Shown here: positions 14,267 through 22,040 of the stretch, in pieces
How positions within the stretch are numbered: position 1 is the first letter of the stretch
How the letters are laid out: each line of letters starts with the position of its first letter
IMG/VR virus record: IMGVR_UViG_3300035698_009495
Span: 1-33,662 of that record
DNA length: 33,662 bases
Source of the DNA: a virus
Direction: 5' to 3' (one strand)
Made by a program: the position numbers and the translations under genes
The notes under the pieces: model-generated
What the model saw: only the letters and a program-made list of their open reading frames with translations
What the model was told of the DNA's origin: nothing
Databases searched by the model: none

Positions 14267-14795
14267 GAACGGTGAGGCCGTCTGGATGCCTCCCCCTTCG
14301 CCAAGACAATATGACGCGCTGGTATTTATCCAGAGCTTTGTCAATGCTTCGGGTGGTTACTTCCCACCCATGGAAGACATCGGCAAGGCTCTCGGTATCA
14401 GAAAGAACTCAGCACAGGCCCACGTCGAAGCGCTGGTGAGGAAGGGATATATCAACAGGAAGCCGGGGCAAAAGGGCAGACCCAACATGCACTGCCTGCA
14501 CACTTCGTCGTGGAAGTTCGACATACAGATGCTCGATTTCGTAGATCTGGCATGTTCGGTTTTCATGCACAGTGGAAAGGCTACAAAAACGCAGATCGAT
14601 ATGGCACAGGAGATCTGCGACAACGTCAGAAAGGAACTTTTCAATGCCGGCCAAAGCAAGAAGCCCACAGACAACAGAAGTGGATTCGGTTTCAACTGGG
14701 ACAAGCCGCAGCGCAGAGGGGATAGAGAAGACGGCGTCGTTCAGCACGGACAGGAAGCATCGCTACGTCCTACAGAGGATCTGGAGAAGGAATAA
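14250..14795 (+). CDS. LexA-type winged-helix protein without protease domain, 181 aa
   Basis: Residues ~10-75 match the LexA N-terminal DNA-binding domain: SPRQYDALVFIQSFVNASGGYFPPMEDIGKALGIRKNSAQAHVEALVRKGYINRKPG is the region, with wing residues after KGYI. The rest has no S24 Ser-Lys peptidase motifs, so it should not self-cleave. The start is GTG 14250 with GGAGG 9 nt upstream; it overlaps the end of the RuvC-like gene. A cleavage-blind LexA-like binder could repress host SOS genes or the phage palindrome at 11888; both are inference. Confidence 0.72.
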   Translation: MPVARKNGEAVWMPPPSPRQYDALVFIQSFVNASGGYFPPMEDIGKALGIRKNSAQAHVEALVRKGYINRKPGQKGRPNMHCLHTSSWKFDIQMLDFVDLACSVFMHSGKATKTQIDMAQEICDNVRKELFNAGQSKKPTDNRSGFGFNWDKPQRRGDREDGVVQHGQEASLRPTEDLEKE

Positions 14796-15204
14796 GCCTC
14801 GCTGTTCCTTCATCGGGCTCAACCCATCGACTGCTGATGAGGTGCAGAACGACCCCACAGTGACTCGCTGCCAGAACTATGCAGAGAAGTGGGGATACGG
14901 TGGTCTGGTCATGTTGAACATCTTCGGATGGCGCGACACCGACCCCAAGGGCATGAAGGCCGTCGATGATCCAATAGGTCCAGACAACGATCACTGGATC
15001 TATAAGATGGCCAGAAACTCTGGAATCGTCATATGTGCATGGGGAACACATGGAGCGCACAAAGATCGAGGCGAAGCCGTTGAGGCTATGCTGCGTGATC
15101 ACGATGTAGCACTGCACCACCTCGGCCTGACCAAGGATGGATTTCCTCGTCATCCATTGTATCTCAGGGCAGATCTGGAACCAACTGAATGGGAGATAAG
15201 TTGA
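14644..15204 (+). CDS. DUF1643 family protein
   Basis: The conserved core is FIGLNPSTADEVQNDPTVTRCQNYAEKWGYGGLVMLNIFGWRDTDP (region ~80-125), followed by GIVICAWGTHG, and ends GLTKDGFPRHPLYL, the DUF1643 signature found in phages and bacteria. Its activity is not established. ATG 14644 has AAAGGAAC 7 nt upstream and gives a 152-nt overlap with the winged-helix gene; no start codon lies nearer the conserved region, so I keep it. The N-terminal ~45 residues are Ser/Thr-rich and probably disordered. Confidence 0.8.
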   Translation: MPAKARSPQTTEVDSVSTGTSRSAEGIEKTASFSTDRKHRYVLQRIWRRNKPRCSFIGLNPSTADEVQNDPTVTRCQNYAEKWGYGGLVMLNIFGWRDTDPKGMKAVDDPIGPDNDHWIYKMARNSGIVICAWGTHGAHKDRGEAVEAMLRDHDVALHHLGLTKDGFPRHPLYLRADLEPTEWEIS

Positions 15205-15399
15205 ATGGCCTCTATTCCTACGGCTCCTGAATTACTGGAGCAAATCGACGAAGAGGGAGTGCGCCACTTTGCTCACTGGGCCCACCTCTACATCGAGGCA
15301 CTGAAGAAAGAAGGTATGAGTCGGGATGACGCGCACGCGTTCATACTCGCCTTCGTGCGCGACATGAGACAGCACCCAACAGAGGGGGCTGACGCATGA
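15205..15399 (+). CDS. small hypothetical protein, 64 aa
   Basis: A helical protein (MASIPTAPELLEQID, HFAHWAHLYIEALKKEGM, RDDAHAFILAFVRDMRQ) with three predicted helices and no recognisable family. ATG follows the DUF1643 stop immediately, with GGGAGA about 8 nt upstream, and its stop overlaps the phosphoesterase ATG (ATGA), so it is translated with its neighbours. Confidence 0.7.
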   Translation: MASIPTAPELLEQIDEEGVRHFAHWAHLYIEALKKEGMSRDDAHAFILAFVRDMRQHPTEGADA

Positions 15400-16043
15400 A
15401 GGTACGCATCGTTGGCGACGTGCACGGGAAGACCGAAGAGTATGTTGACTTGGTGAAGGATCAGGTCGCCTCTGTTCAAGTGGGCGACATGGGATTTCGG
15501 TACGAAGAACTGGACGCACTGAATGCCAGTGATCACGTCTTCGTACCGGGAAACCACGACAACTACGACAACCTCCCACCGCGTGCCTTGGGAGACTATG
15601 GTGTGGGGCTCGTAGGCTATCCGTCAGACGTCACTGGAGACGTCTTCCCGTTCTTCTACGTGAGAGGGGCTGACAGTCCAGACAAGGATTACAGGATAGA
15701 ATACGAAGCCGCACACGGGAAGTCATGGTGGCCCGAAGAGCAGCTATCACCTCGCGCCATGGATGAGGCACTGCAAGCCTACACTGCCTTCAGGCCGAAT
15801 GTGGTGATCACACACGATGCCCCTGCGTCGATCCTCCGTCATATCCCAAGCCATGAGAATCACTTTGTGGTCTCAGACACCGAGAAGCTTCTGGGTAGGA
15901 TGTTTGAGGCGCATCAGCCACAGTGGTGGTTCTTCGGACACTGGCATTGTGACTGGATCGATGAGGTCAACGGCACCACATTCAGATGTCTGGACGAGAT
16001 GTCTCACGTCGATTTCAACACAGGGACGTGGCAACCAGAATAG
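15396..16043 (+). CDS. calcineurin-like metallophosphoesterase
   Basis: All five metal-binding blocks are present: GDVHGK (residues 7-12), VGDMG (~29-33), PGNHDNYDN (~50-58), THDAP (~139-143) and GHWHCD (~181-186). The fold binds two metals and hydrolyses phosphoesters; phage members act on phosphoproteins, nucleotides or nucleic-acid ends, and the substrate is not evident here. Length (215 aa) is normal. It is the last gene of the plus-strand operon, and a hairpin follows at 16078. Confidence 0.88.
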   Translation: MKVRIVGDVHGKTEEYVDLVKDQVASVQVGDMGFRYEELDALNASDHVFVPGNHDNYDNLPPRALGDYGVGLVGYPSDVTGDVFPFFYVRGADSPDKDYRIEYEAAHGKSWWPEEQLSPRAMDEALQAYTAFRPNVVITHDAPASILRHIPSHENHFVVSDTEKLLGRMFEAHQPQWWFFGHWHCDWIDEVNGTTFRCLDEMSHVDFNTGTWQPE

Positions 16044-16077
16044 ACAGTGCCGTGATGGCATATCCGTACAAAATCAA

Positions 16078-16120
16078 GAACGCCACCGACTCCCATTGCT
16101 CAAGGGAATTGGTGGCGTTC
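16078..16120. terminator. hairpin between convergent operons
   Basis: GAACGCCACC (16078-16087) and GGTGGCGTTC (16111-16120) are perfectly complementary; inside the loop TCCC and GGGA add 4 bp. It lies between the end of the plus-strand operon (16043) and the end of the portal operon on the minus strand (16142). On the minus strand it is followed by TTGATTTTG, a poor U-run; on the plus strand there is none. A termination or RNA-protection role is likely, the strength uncertain. Confidence 0.6.
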
Positions 16121-16141
16121 CAGAAGAAGTTGATCACCTCC

Positions 16142-16342
16142 TCAGCTACTCGTGACCACATACGAGTCGCGATAGCATGCAGGGATATTACTCATCTGTT
16201 TCTCCAGTTCGGATACACGTAAGCGTAATGCTCCTACCTCCCCTCTGATGCTTTGCATCTCTTGAAAGATTTGGACCATCTGCCCTGCCGTCCAATTGCT
16301 GCTGTCGGCTTGCAGGGCCTCTGCGGCGTCGTAGTATCCCAT
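16142..16342 (-). CDS. small coiled-coil protein, 66 aa
   Basis: MGYYDAAEALQADSSNWTAG is followed by a heptad-like helix (MVQIFQEMQSIRGEVGALRLRVSELEKQM). ATG 16342 has GAAGGTG about 7 nt upstream and the gene follows the portal stop by 4 nt. A short helical protein after the portal could be a head-assembly helper. A plus-strand frame over 16054-16222 overlaps it but is less convincing. Confidence 0.6.
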   Translation of the reverse strand: MGYYDAAEALQADSSNWTAGQMVQIFQEMQSIRGEVGALRLRVSELEKQMSNIPACYRDSYVVTSS

Positions 16343-16346
16343 AAAT

Positions 16347-18665
16347 CTACACCTTCAAACTATAGACCCACATACATCGACATGCACCTTGGCCTTCGCA
16401 GAACGCCAGAGGTGGCATCAGTTCGTGGTAACGTGCGCTGTCCACTGTGACTACCTCGCCGTCAACGTCCTTGCAGGGCTTGCATCGATTATCGTCGAGG
16501 AGAGTAGACAGCGTGGCGTCCTGTATCAAGCCCTGATTGCTCAGTTCTGTGGCTTCGGCTGCGCGTCCCATAGAGAATGATTCTGACGTGTTGTGCGTGG
16601 CCATCATGCGAGCCTCGCGTTCCACGGAGGATGTCATCTCGACAACGATGGTGTCCAGATCCTCCTCAGTGAATGCGCTGCCCTTGGTGCGCTGAATGTC
16701 GAGCGCCAGACGATGTGCAGACTCGACAGTCTTGCGACTGAGACGCTGGACGATGTCCTGTGTCCTGCCCTGCATGATCCCCTGAGCCTCAACAGGAGTC
16801 AGGGGCTCGTCGCGCAGTCTGAACGGGAGTTCCACCACAGAGCCACCAGATCGCGCCTGAGAGGCTATCTCTTCTCGGACGGCTCGACGGCCATCTGCAT
16901 AGAGATCGGCCAACAGGGGCCGAATGTGGTTCTCCATACGCTTCTCATCCATCGCCCCGAGGTCGGTCATCATGATCTCAGAGGTGCGCCCTGAGGACAG
17001 GGCTCGACGCATGTTGTCACGCATGACGTTCACCCAGTCGTCCCTGACCACCAGAACGCGGTGCATGATCCTGTCGCGAGTCGAGTCCAGCGTGTGCTCG
17101 ATCTCATTGAGGCTCATGTGGGACTCCAGTTCAGTGGGGTCCCGGCGAGGGTGATCATCGGAGGCGTGAACCACCTCCTCGCCATCATGGTCTTCAAACG
17201 TAGATTGGCGAATCTGCATGTCGGACGCTGCTACCTGACGACCGGCGCGATTGGACGTGGCCGCACGGGCTGGTCGACCACCTTCGCTCGCAGCCGTCCT
17301 GTCCTTGCTCCTGTCGCGATCATCACGGGTGGCCTGCTCTGCGGCGTCCTGCTCCTCCAAGTTCTTCCCACGACGCCCTAAGCGCTCCTGCTGCTCATTG
17401 TAGGTGTCTTCCTCCTTGACTGGGAGGTTGAGCAGATCGCGCAGACGATTCTCAAGATCCAGATCAGGAGTGATGTAGGTGTCACCTACGATGCGAATCG
17501 CGCCCATCAGTTCAGACAGGGAGATCGCACCGATATTCGTTGCCTTGAGCAGAGGTCGGGGCTTGTTGGGGAAGTTCATGTCCAAGATCGGCCAGAGCAT
17601 CTGACGATTGACAACTCCAGCAATCCACTCTGTCAGTCCCAGAAGTGCATCGTAGAAGAAGTTGGTCGTCACCTCGCCAAGCGCACGAGTTCCCGAACTG
17701 TCACCGAAGTTGATGAACTGCGCCAGACCGGCCTTGGCGATCTCTTGGTTGTGATGGTCGATGGTGTGCATCACATCCAATGCCTGCGAAGTCATCTGGA
17801 CAATGTTTATGCCCCACCCCTGTGGCGTCACAAGATAGCTCTGTTCGCCACCCTTCCAATTCTTGCCGATGTCCTTGGCGTGCGCCAGATCCTCCGAGTC
17901 CCATTCCTCAGGAAGCTCGATGTGAGGCACACCGATGGCGAAGCGCTCGTGGCGAATCGCATCGATCCGGTAGATGTTGTCCTTGATATACCAGTGCTTG
18001 TAGGCACCACGCAACAGGGACATCCCCTCGTAGTTGTTGCCCTCCTGTTGATAGGAGAACATCACCAACTTGTCCAAGTTGATATCGACTTCGCCAGTAT
18101 CTGCGATCCCGGCGACTGTGCTTACGCGACGTTTCTTGACGTCGGTCTTGAGCTTCTGCGTCACACGGACCAGATTGTCTTGTTTGTCAGTCCACCACTT
18201 ATACAGCGTCGATGCCAGACGTGGCGAAACCTTCTGGAACTTCCACTGTCCGTCTTCGATAGCGTAGACCTTCTCAAACCACGAGTATCCAGCCCATAGG
18301 CAGGATAGAGCGTGACGCAGGAAGATCTGGAAATCGACCCTGTTGAACAACTGGTCCCTGGCAAACCTCAGGTGCTCTTCAGTAACAGGAGTCCCACCGT
18401 CGCTATCGCTCTCGCGAGGAGCCTCGATGTCCCAGTCTGCTGCCAGAACAGGAAGCTGGATCGCATACAGAAGCGCTTGAACCTGTGCGTCGGTCCTGCG
18501 CATCTTGTCATACGTCTCGACTCCCTTGAGTCCAGTCAGGTTCTTGTTGAACTCTTCGTTGTCGATGAATCCACCGACGAATGAGGTTCCTCCTTGGCCC
18601 AATTCTCTCAGTAGGGCTTTGTCGTTCGTCTTCTGTTCGACCGTTCTCGGGTCTTGCTTAGCCAT
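16347..18665 (-). CDS. portal protein (DUF935, Mu gp29-like) fused to MuF-like domain
   Basis: Residues ~35-440 match the Mu gp29-type portal family (DUF935): MRRTDAQVQALLYAIQLPVLAADWDI, FLRHALSCLWAGYSWFEKVY, LVMFSYQQEGNNYEGMSLLR, KAGLAQFINFGDSSGTRALGE, LLNLPVKEED. Twelve portal copies form the DNA entry ring. A disordered charged linker (~440-510) leads to a C-terminal domain ending CKPCKDVDGEVV ... FCEGQGACRCMWVYS, the cysteine-rich end typical of MuF (SPP1 gp7-like) head proteins, which in Mu is a separate gene (gpF). Length 772 aa fits both together. ATG 18665 has GGAGAG 8 nt upstream. Confidence 0.88.
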   Translation of the reverse strand: MAKQDPRTVEQKTNDKALLRELGQGGTSFVGGFIDNEEFNKNLTGLKGVETYDKMRRTDAQVQALLYAIQLPVLAADWDIEAPRESDSDGGTPVTEEHLRFARDQLFNRVDFQIFLRHALSCLWAGYSWFEKVYAIEDGQWKFQKVSPRLASTLYKWWTDKQDNLVRVTQKLKTDVKKRRVSTVAGIADTGEVDINLDKLVMFSYQQEGNNYEGMSLLRGAYKHWYIKDNIYRIDAIRHERFAIGVPHIELPEEWDSEDLAHAKDIGKNWKGGEQSYLVTPQGWGINIVQMTSQALDVMHTIDHHNQEIAKAGLAQFINFGDSSGTRALGEVTTNFFYDALLGLTEWIAGVVNRQMLWPILDMNFPNKPRPLLKATNIGAISLSELMGAIRIVGDTYITPDLDLENRLRDLLNLPVKEEDTYNEQQERLGRRGKNLEEQDAAEQATRDDRDRSKDRTAASEGGRPARAATSNRAGRQVAASDMQIRQSTFEDHDGEEVVHASDDHPRRDPTELESHMSLNEIEHTLDSTRDRIMHRVLVVRDDWVNVMRDNMRRALSSGRTSEIMMTDLGAMDEKRMENHIRPLLADLYADGRRAVREEIASQARSGGSVVELPFRLRDEPLTPVEAQGIMQGRTQDIVQRLSRKTVESAHRLALDIQRTKGSAFTEEDLDTIVVEMTSSVEREARMMATHNTSESFSMGRAAEATELSNQGLIQDATLSTLLDDNRCKPCKDVDGEVVTVDSARYHELMPPLAFCEGQGACRCMWVYSLKV

Positions 18666-18795
18666 TCTTCTCTCTCCGTCTGAAGGGCAGGGTGCCGGTA
18701 TCCAATATAAAGGGGAGGACCGTGGCCCCTTCCAGATACACTGGAAGACTCGCTATCTTCCAGCCGTTCCCGGCTGGGGGAATCACGACACCCAT
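18658..18795 (-). CDS. micro-ORF between terminase and portal, 45 aa
   Basis: ATG 18795 lies 4 nt after the terminase stop with GGAG 10 nt upstream; the frame runs to a TAA overlapping the portal start. The peptide begins MGVVIPPAGNGWKIASLPVY and ends in a basic RRREKNG. The exact fit into the 134-nt gap supports translation, but the region also contains inverted repeats that could be the real feature. Function unknown. Confidence 0.45.
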   Translation of the reverse strand: MGVVIPPAGNGWKIASLPVYLEGATVLPFILDTGTLPFRRREKNG

Positions 18796-18799
18796 CTCT

Positions 18800-20386
18800 T
18801 CAGAACTCCATGCTTATTACGTCGTCTTTGATTGCCATTGGCTCATGCACTGTCTCCAGTGGCATGTCCCCGAAGTGTGATGTTCGCTTGGCACTTGCGT
18901 TGGCCTCAAGGATGTGGCTCTGGTTTCCAATATCCGACATCTGTGCCCAAGAAGCAAAGCCTACACATTCTGCTCTATCTGGAGATTTCTCTCCACGATC
19001 CAGCATCTTGTCTTTGGTCTCTGCCATCAGGCGACCATCTGATCTGAAATCAAACTTCCTTGCTGCCAGTTGGTGGATCAACTTCTTGTCGTTGGGGATG
19101 GAGACGCCGATGTGAGGAGCACCTTCTCCTTCCTCAAACGTCTTACGGAATCTCTCTCGGAGACTCCAGATCATTTCTGTGCCCAGATTGAAAAACTTCT
19201 TCGCATCCTTGGGACTCTGCCCCGCGTTGACAGGGTAGATGTTCTTCTGCTTCAACTCCCTCAGTCGATCTGTGACGCCCCCACCAAGCCCTGCGTCGTC
19301 GATGCAGACTCGCTTGACGGTTTGACATAGGTTGCGAACCCTTCCAGCAGTGGACATGAGGTTTTTGCCGATGTAGTGATCAACGAAATCGAAACGTCCC
19401 CCCTTGAAAGCTCCCAGAACGGTCTCGTCATTACCAAATCTGGCTATGTCAGCGCCACCCCCTGAGAATAAGGCGTCTTCAACCACGGCGCGTTCCACGG
19501 CTGACATGACCCATGATAGGGGTATAATCGTATCCTCTGTCTCATCTGGAAACTCTCCACACACCATGCTGACGAACAGGGGGGAGAGTTCGCCAAGGTC
19601 GGCTGAGTCGTCGGCCACCATTCCGAGATTGATACGGGAGGACTCGTAAGCAGACATCTCAAAGGTGTGCCATCGGTGTGCTTGATCACCCCGGCAGATA
19701 TCATAGAAAGGCCCAGAAGGCGAACCGGGGCTGCTGAGGCAGATCCACCAAAACTGTCCATTGGGGTTACCACGAAGAATCCTCCTGACGGCGTTGAAGA
19801 TTTCTGGCTTGATCGCCTTGGCCTCATCCATCAGCACCATGACGTAGTCGCCGTGGACACCTTCGAAGGTTGCCTCCTCGGTAGCTGCACGTCCGAACGC
19901 CGCCCAATCAGGCCCAAGGTCAACGGAGGTCTTGCCGAGACGGTCAAGACTGGCAGCGATCGGCTGCGTGGCTCGTCCAGCCCACGTCGCGATCTCGCGC
20001 CATAGCTGCTCGCGTAGCTGCGACCACGTTCCTGCTGTGGTGACCACGCGCCCACCGGGGTAGTTGTCGAGGAACCAGTGAACCATGATCGCTGCTGTCG
20101 ACGTCTTGGCGATACCGTTGGCCCACTTGAAGGAATAGAAGCCGGGTTCAGCCATCTTGTCCAGCGCGTCGGCCTGATAAGACTTTCTCGAATCCAGAGA
20201 AAGCTTGGCGTCCTTCATCTGGCGACGACACCACTGATGGCTATTGGAAGGCTGTCCTGCGAGCCAGTCTTCCAGTTCGTTGCGGCCTCGATACTTGGCC
20301 AGCTTGATTTCAAGGTGATCCTCGGCCCATTTGGATGGGTGCGCTCTGTAGTAGAGCATCTTACGTGCAGAGTCAGATACGTTCAT
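18800..20386 (-). CDS. large terminase subunit (TerL)
   Basis: The 528-residue protein has the two TerL halves. ATPase: Walker A region KWANGIAKTSTAA (Lys94-Thr95), Walker B YVMVLMDEAKAI (Asp187-Glu188) and CLSSPGSPSG as the coupling motif. RNase H-like nuclease: GGADIARFGNDETVL, VKRVCIDDAGLGGGVTD and SPDRAECVGFA carry acidic metal ligands. It cuts concatemers and drives DNA into the prohead through the portal. The Walker A lacks two of the usual glycines. ATG 20386 overlaps the ParB-like gene stop (ATGA); the ribosome site is weak, so coupling is likely. Confidence 0.92.
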   Translation of the reverse strand: MNVSDSARKMLYYRAHPSKWAEDHLEIKLAKYRGRNELEDWLAGQPSNSHQWCRRQMKDAKLSLDSRKSYQADALDKMAEPGFYSFKWANGIAKTSTAAIMVHWFLDNYPGGRVVTTAGTWSQLREQLWREIATWAGRATQPIAASLDRLGKTSVDLGPDWAAFGRAATEEATFEGVHGDYVMVLMDEAKAIKPEIFNAVRRILRGNPNGQFWWICLSSPGSPSGPFYDICRGDQAHRWHTFEMSAYESSRINLGMVADDSADLGELSPLFVSMVCGEFPDETEDTIIPLSWVMSAVERAVVEDALFSGGGADIARFGNDETVLGAFKGGRFDFVDHYIGKNLMSTAGRVRNLCQTVKRVCIDDAGLGGGVTDRLRELKQKNIYPVNAGQSPKDAKKFFNLGTEMIWSLRERFRKTFEEGEGAPHIGVSIPNDKKLIHQLAARKFDFRSDGRLMAETKDKMLDRGEKSPDRAECVGFASWAQMSDIGNQSHILEANASAKRTSHFGDMPLETVHEPMAIKDDVISMEF

Positions 20387-21108
20387 GCGACGATATCCAC
20401 GGTCCTACCCATGTCTCGCAGCACCCTGCGCACGTCTTTGGCGTAGGTGCCAAATTCATCTGGAGGATTCTGACGAATGTATTGCGCCATCTTATCCATC
20501 TTGGATTTCCACTTCAGGAAGAGCATCACGTCGCGTTGACGCGAGTCCATCTGCCCTTGTCTTTGTCGAGTCACACGCTTCAACTGGCGATGCGCCTCGG
20601 TCACAGTAATCTTGCCAGCGTTGACTTGCATGATCACATCTGAGTTCCCAGACTCCATGACCTTACGAAGTCTATAGTAGTGTGCCTGCGAGGTTTCAAG
20701 CTCTTGCGCTACGCGACGGCGAATGTCTGTGATCCCCTCGCCGGTCTCCTCTTGAAGATACAGACGCTCAAGTTCTACGCCTGCCTTCCAGATCATCCCC
20801 TGTGTCAGGTGTCGCCTCAGGAGATTGTCCAGAATGAGATGCTTGCGAATCAGCGCCTCATCAATCAACTCGCCCCTGATGACAACGGGCACCTCTTTGA
20901 CGCCCAACTCTTTGAGAGCACGGAGCCTCTGTGATCCACAAATCACAAATCCACTGGGGCATAGCTCCAGAGGATGCATGATCCCTCGGTCCTTGATATC
21001 AGCCTTCAGTTCATCGAACTCATCCTGATCCATCTGGCCGAAGATCTGGTCAGATAACGGATGAGGCTCAAGGCTGGCTACCTCTTTATGCGTCAGATCT
21101 TCCCACAT
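20383..21108 (-). CDS. ParB/Srx-fold protein with helical domain, 241 aa
   Basis: Residues ~8-80 match the ParB N-terminal domain: LEPHPLSDQIFG, FDELKADIKDRGIMHPLELCP, the CTP/NTP-binding-box-like GSQRLRALKELGVKEVPVVI. A helical part follows with a helix-turn-helix-like stretch (DIRRRVAQELETSQAHYYRLRKVM) and a basic tail. Such phage proteins can be nucleases, partition-like clamps or adaptors. ATG 21108 is chosen because the conserved domain starts there; longer versions would overlap the sigma-like gene in another frame. It is directly upstream of terL, so a DNA-site role in packaging is possible but unproven. Confidence 0.78.
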   Translation of the reverse strand: MWEDLTHKEVASLEPHPLSDQIFGQMDQDEFDELKADIKDRGIMHPLELCPSGFVICGSQRLRALKELGVKEVPVVIRGELIDEALIRKHLILDNLLRRHLTQGMIWKAGVELERLYLQEETGEGITDIRRRVAQELETSQAHYYRLRKVMESGNSDVIMQVNAGKITVTEAHRQLKRVTRQRQGQMDSRQRDVMLFLKWKSKMDKMAQYIRQNPPDEFGTYAKDVRRVLRDMGRTVDIVA

Positions 21109-21736
21109 ACGCGCTTGCTTCAATCTGGAGAAATTCTCTCGGCGTCTGCCACTCGTTGGACAGTTGTCCAAGGGTTGCGCCGTCAGAGAGTGCAGATAGC
21201 AGGGAACGTATGTGAATGGGTGGTTTGTCGATGGTGGGCTCGTCTGGAGGAATTGACAGGTCGATGTCGTCAACATCGACATACTCTGGACCGTCGTGGA
21301 GGCGATCCCAAGTGGCTCCTATGGTGACACCATAGACGAAGCACACTTCCTCAGATGTTGGATTGCGACCGATGCGCTGCCGAAGGCTTTCAACCTTCTT
21401 GAGGGCATCCTTTTCCTTGCGAGTTTCCCACTCAGGCTTGGTTACAGTACCCTCGGACGTGCGAGTAAACTGGACAACTGCCCGGCGCACTGAGATCTTG
21501 GCGAAAGCTCCAAATCGGCAATTGGGGTTCTTGGCAATGAACTCGTCAACGCTCTCACAGAGCGCCACGGCTCCTACGCCATTAAGGTCTTCATACTGAA
21601 CTTCGCCACCACCGTTCACATACTGTCGAGCTATGTTGTGCGTGATGCCCACATGAGATGCCACCATCTCGGATCTGGCAGTTCCATTGCCAGTTCGGAT
21701 CTCGATCCAGAGCTTGCTCTCAGTGGTCGTATTCAA
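21086..21736 (-). CDS. sigma-70 family factor-like protein, 216 aa
   Basis: RSEMVASHVGITHNIARQYVNGG, YEDLNGVGAVALCESVDEF and FGAFAKISVRRAVVQFTR reproduce sigma region 2 (core binding, -10 recognition); LRQRIGRNPTSEEVCFVYGV resembles region 3. Region 4 is not clear: LGQLSNEWQTPREFLQIEA might be a divergent -35 helix-turn-helix. It may direct host RNA polymerase to phage late promoters. The best start is TTG 21736 after a purine-rich AAAGAGAAA; no ATG is available. It precedes the ParB-like and terminase genes. Confidence 0.68.
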   Translation of the reverse strand: MNTTTESKLWIEIRTGNGTARSEMVASHVGITHNIARQYVNGGGEVQYEDLNGVGAVALCESVDEFIAKNPNCRFGAFAKISVRRAVVQFTRTSEGTVTKPEWETRKEKDALKKVESLRQRIGRNPTSEEVCFVYGVTIGATWDRLHDGPEYVDVDDIDLSIPPDEPTIDKPPIHIRSLLSALSDGATLGQLSNEWQTPREFLQIEASAYVGRSDA

Positions 21737-21794
21737 AATTTCTCTTTCTTACCAACAGGGAGGATGGTAAGTGGTGTTCGCCTTGAGGGCCTAC

Positions 21795-21977
21795 TTACGT
21801 CGTCGAAAGACGAGTTCTGGTGCGTGTGCTACGACCAGATCGACGCGCTACTCGCGCCCGGTCGGAGCCGCCAACGCCGGACCCTTCCAGTTCGGCGTCT
21901 GTGGTGGACTCGAAGAAAGACTGTGCTGTCTGCACGCCCTGCTTCTGGCCACCAACAGATATCTGACCTCTACCCAT
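21795..21977 (-). CDS. small disordered Gly/Ser/Arg-rich protein, 60 aa
   Basis: ATG 21977 (MGRGQISVGGQKQGVQTAQS) follows AAGGGAAG by 6 nt. The second half is low complexity with many Gly, Ser and Arg-Thr repeats (RRSGRSTRTRTRLSTT), which suggests a flexible nucleic-acid-binding or virion-associated tail. A CTTCGCGAAG palindrome overlaps the ribosome binding site. No family recognised. Confidence 0.5.
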   Translation of the reverse strand: MGRGQISVGGQKQGVQTAQSFFESTTDAELEGSGVGGSDRARVARRSGRSTRTRTRLSTT

Positions 21978-22040
21978 TGTGTACTTCCCTTCGCGAAGAG
22001 AGTGGCCCCTGAAAACCGGAAGCATCGTGGACCACGAACG

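Noticed and set aside
16054-16222. Plus-strand frame starting MAYPYKIKN, 56 codons
   Set aside because: It crosses the hairpin at 16078-16120 and overlaps the better supported coiled-coil gene on the other strand; no good ribosome binding site.
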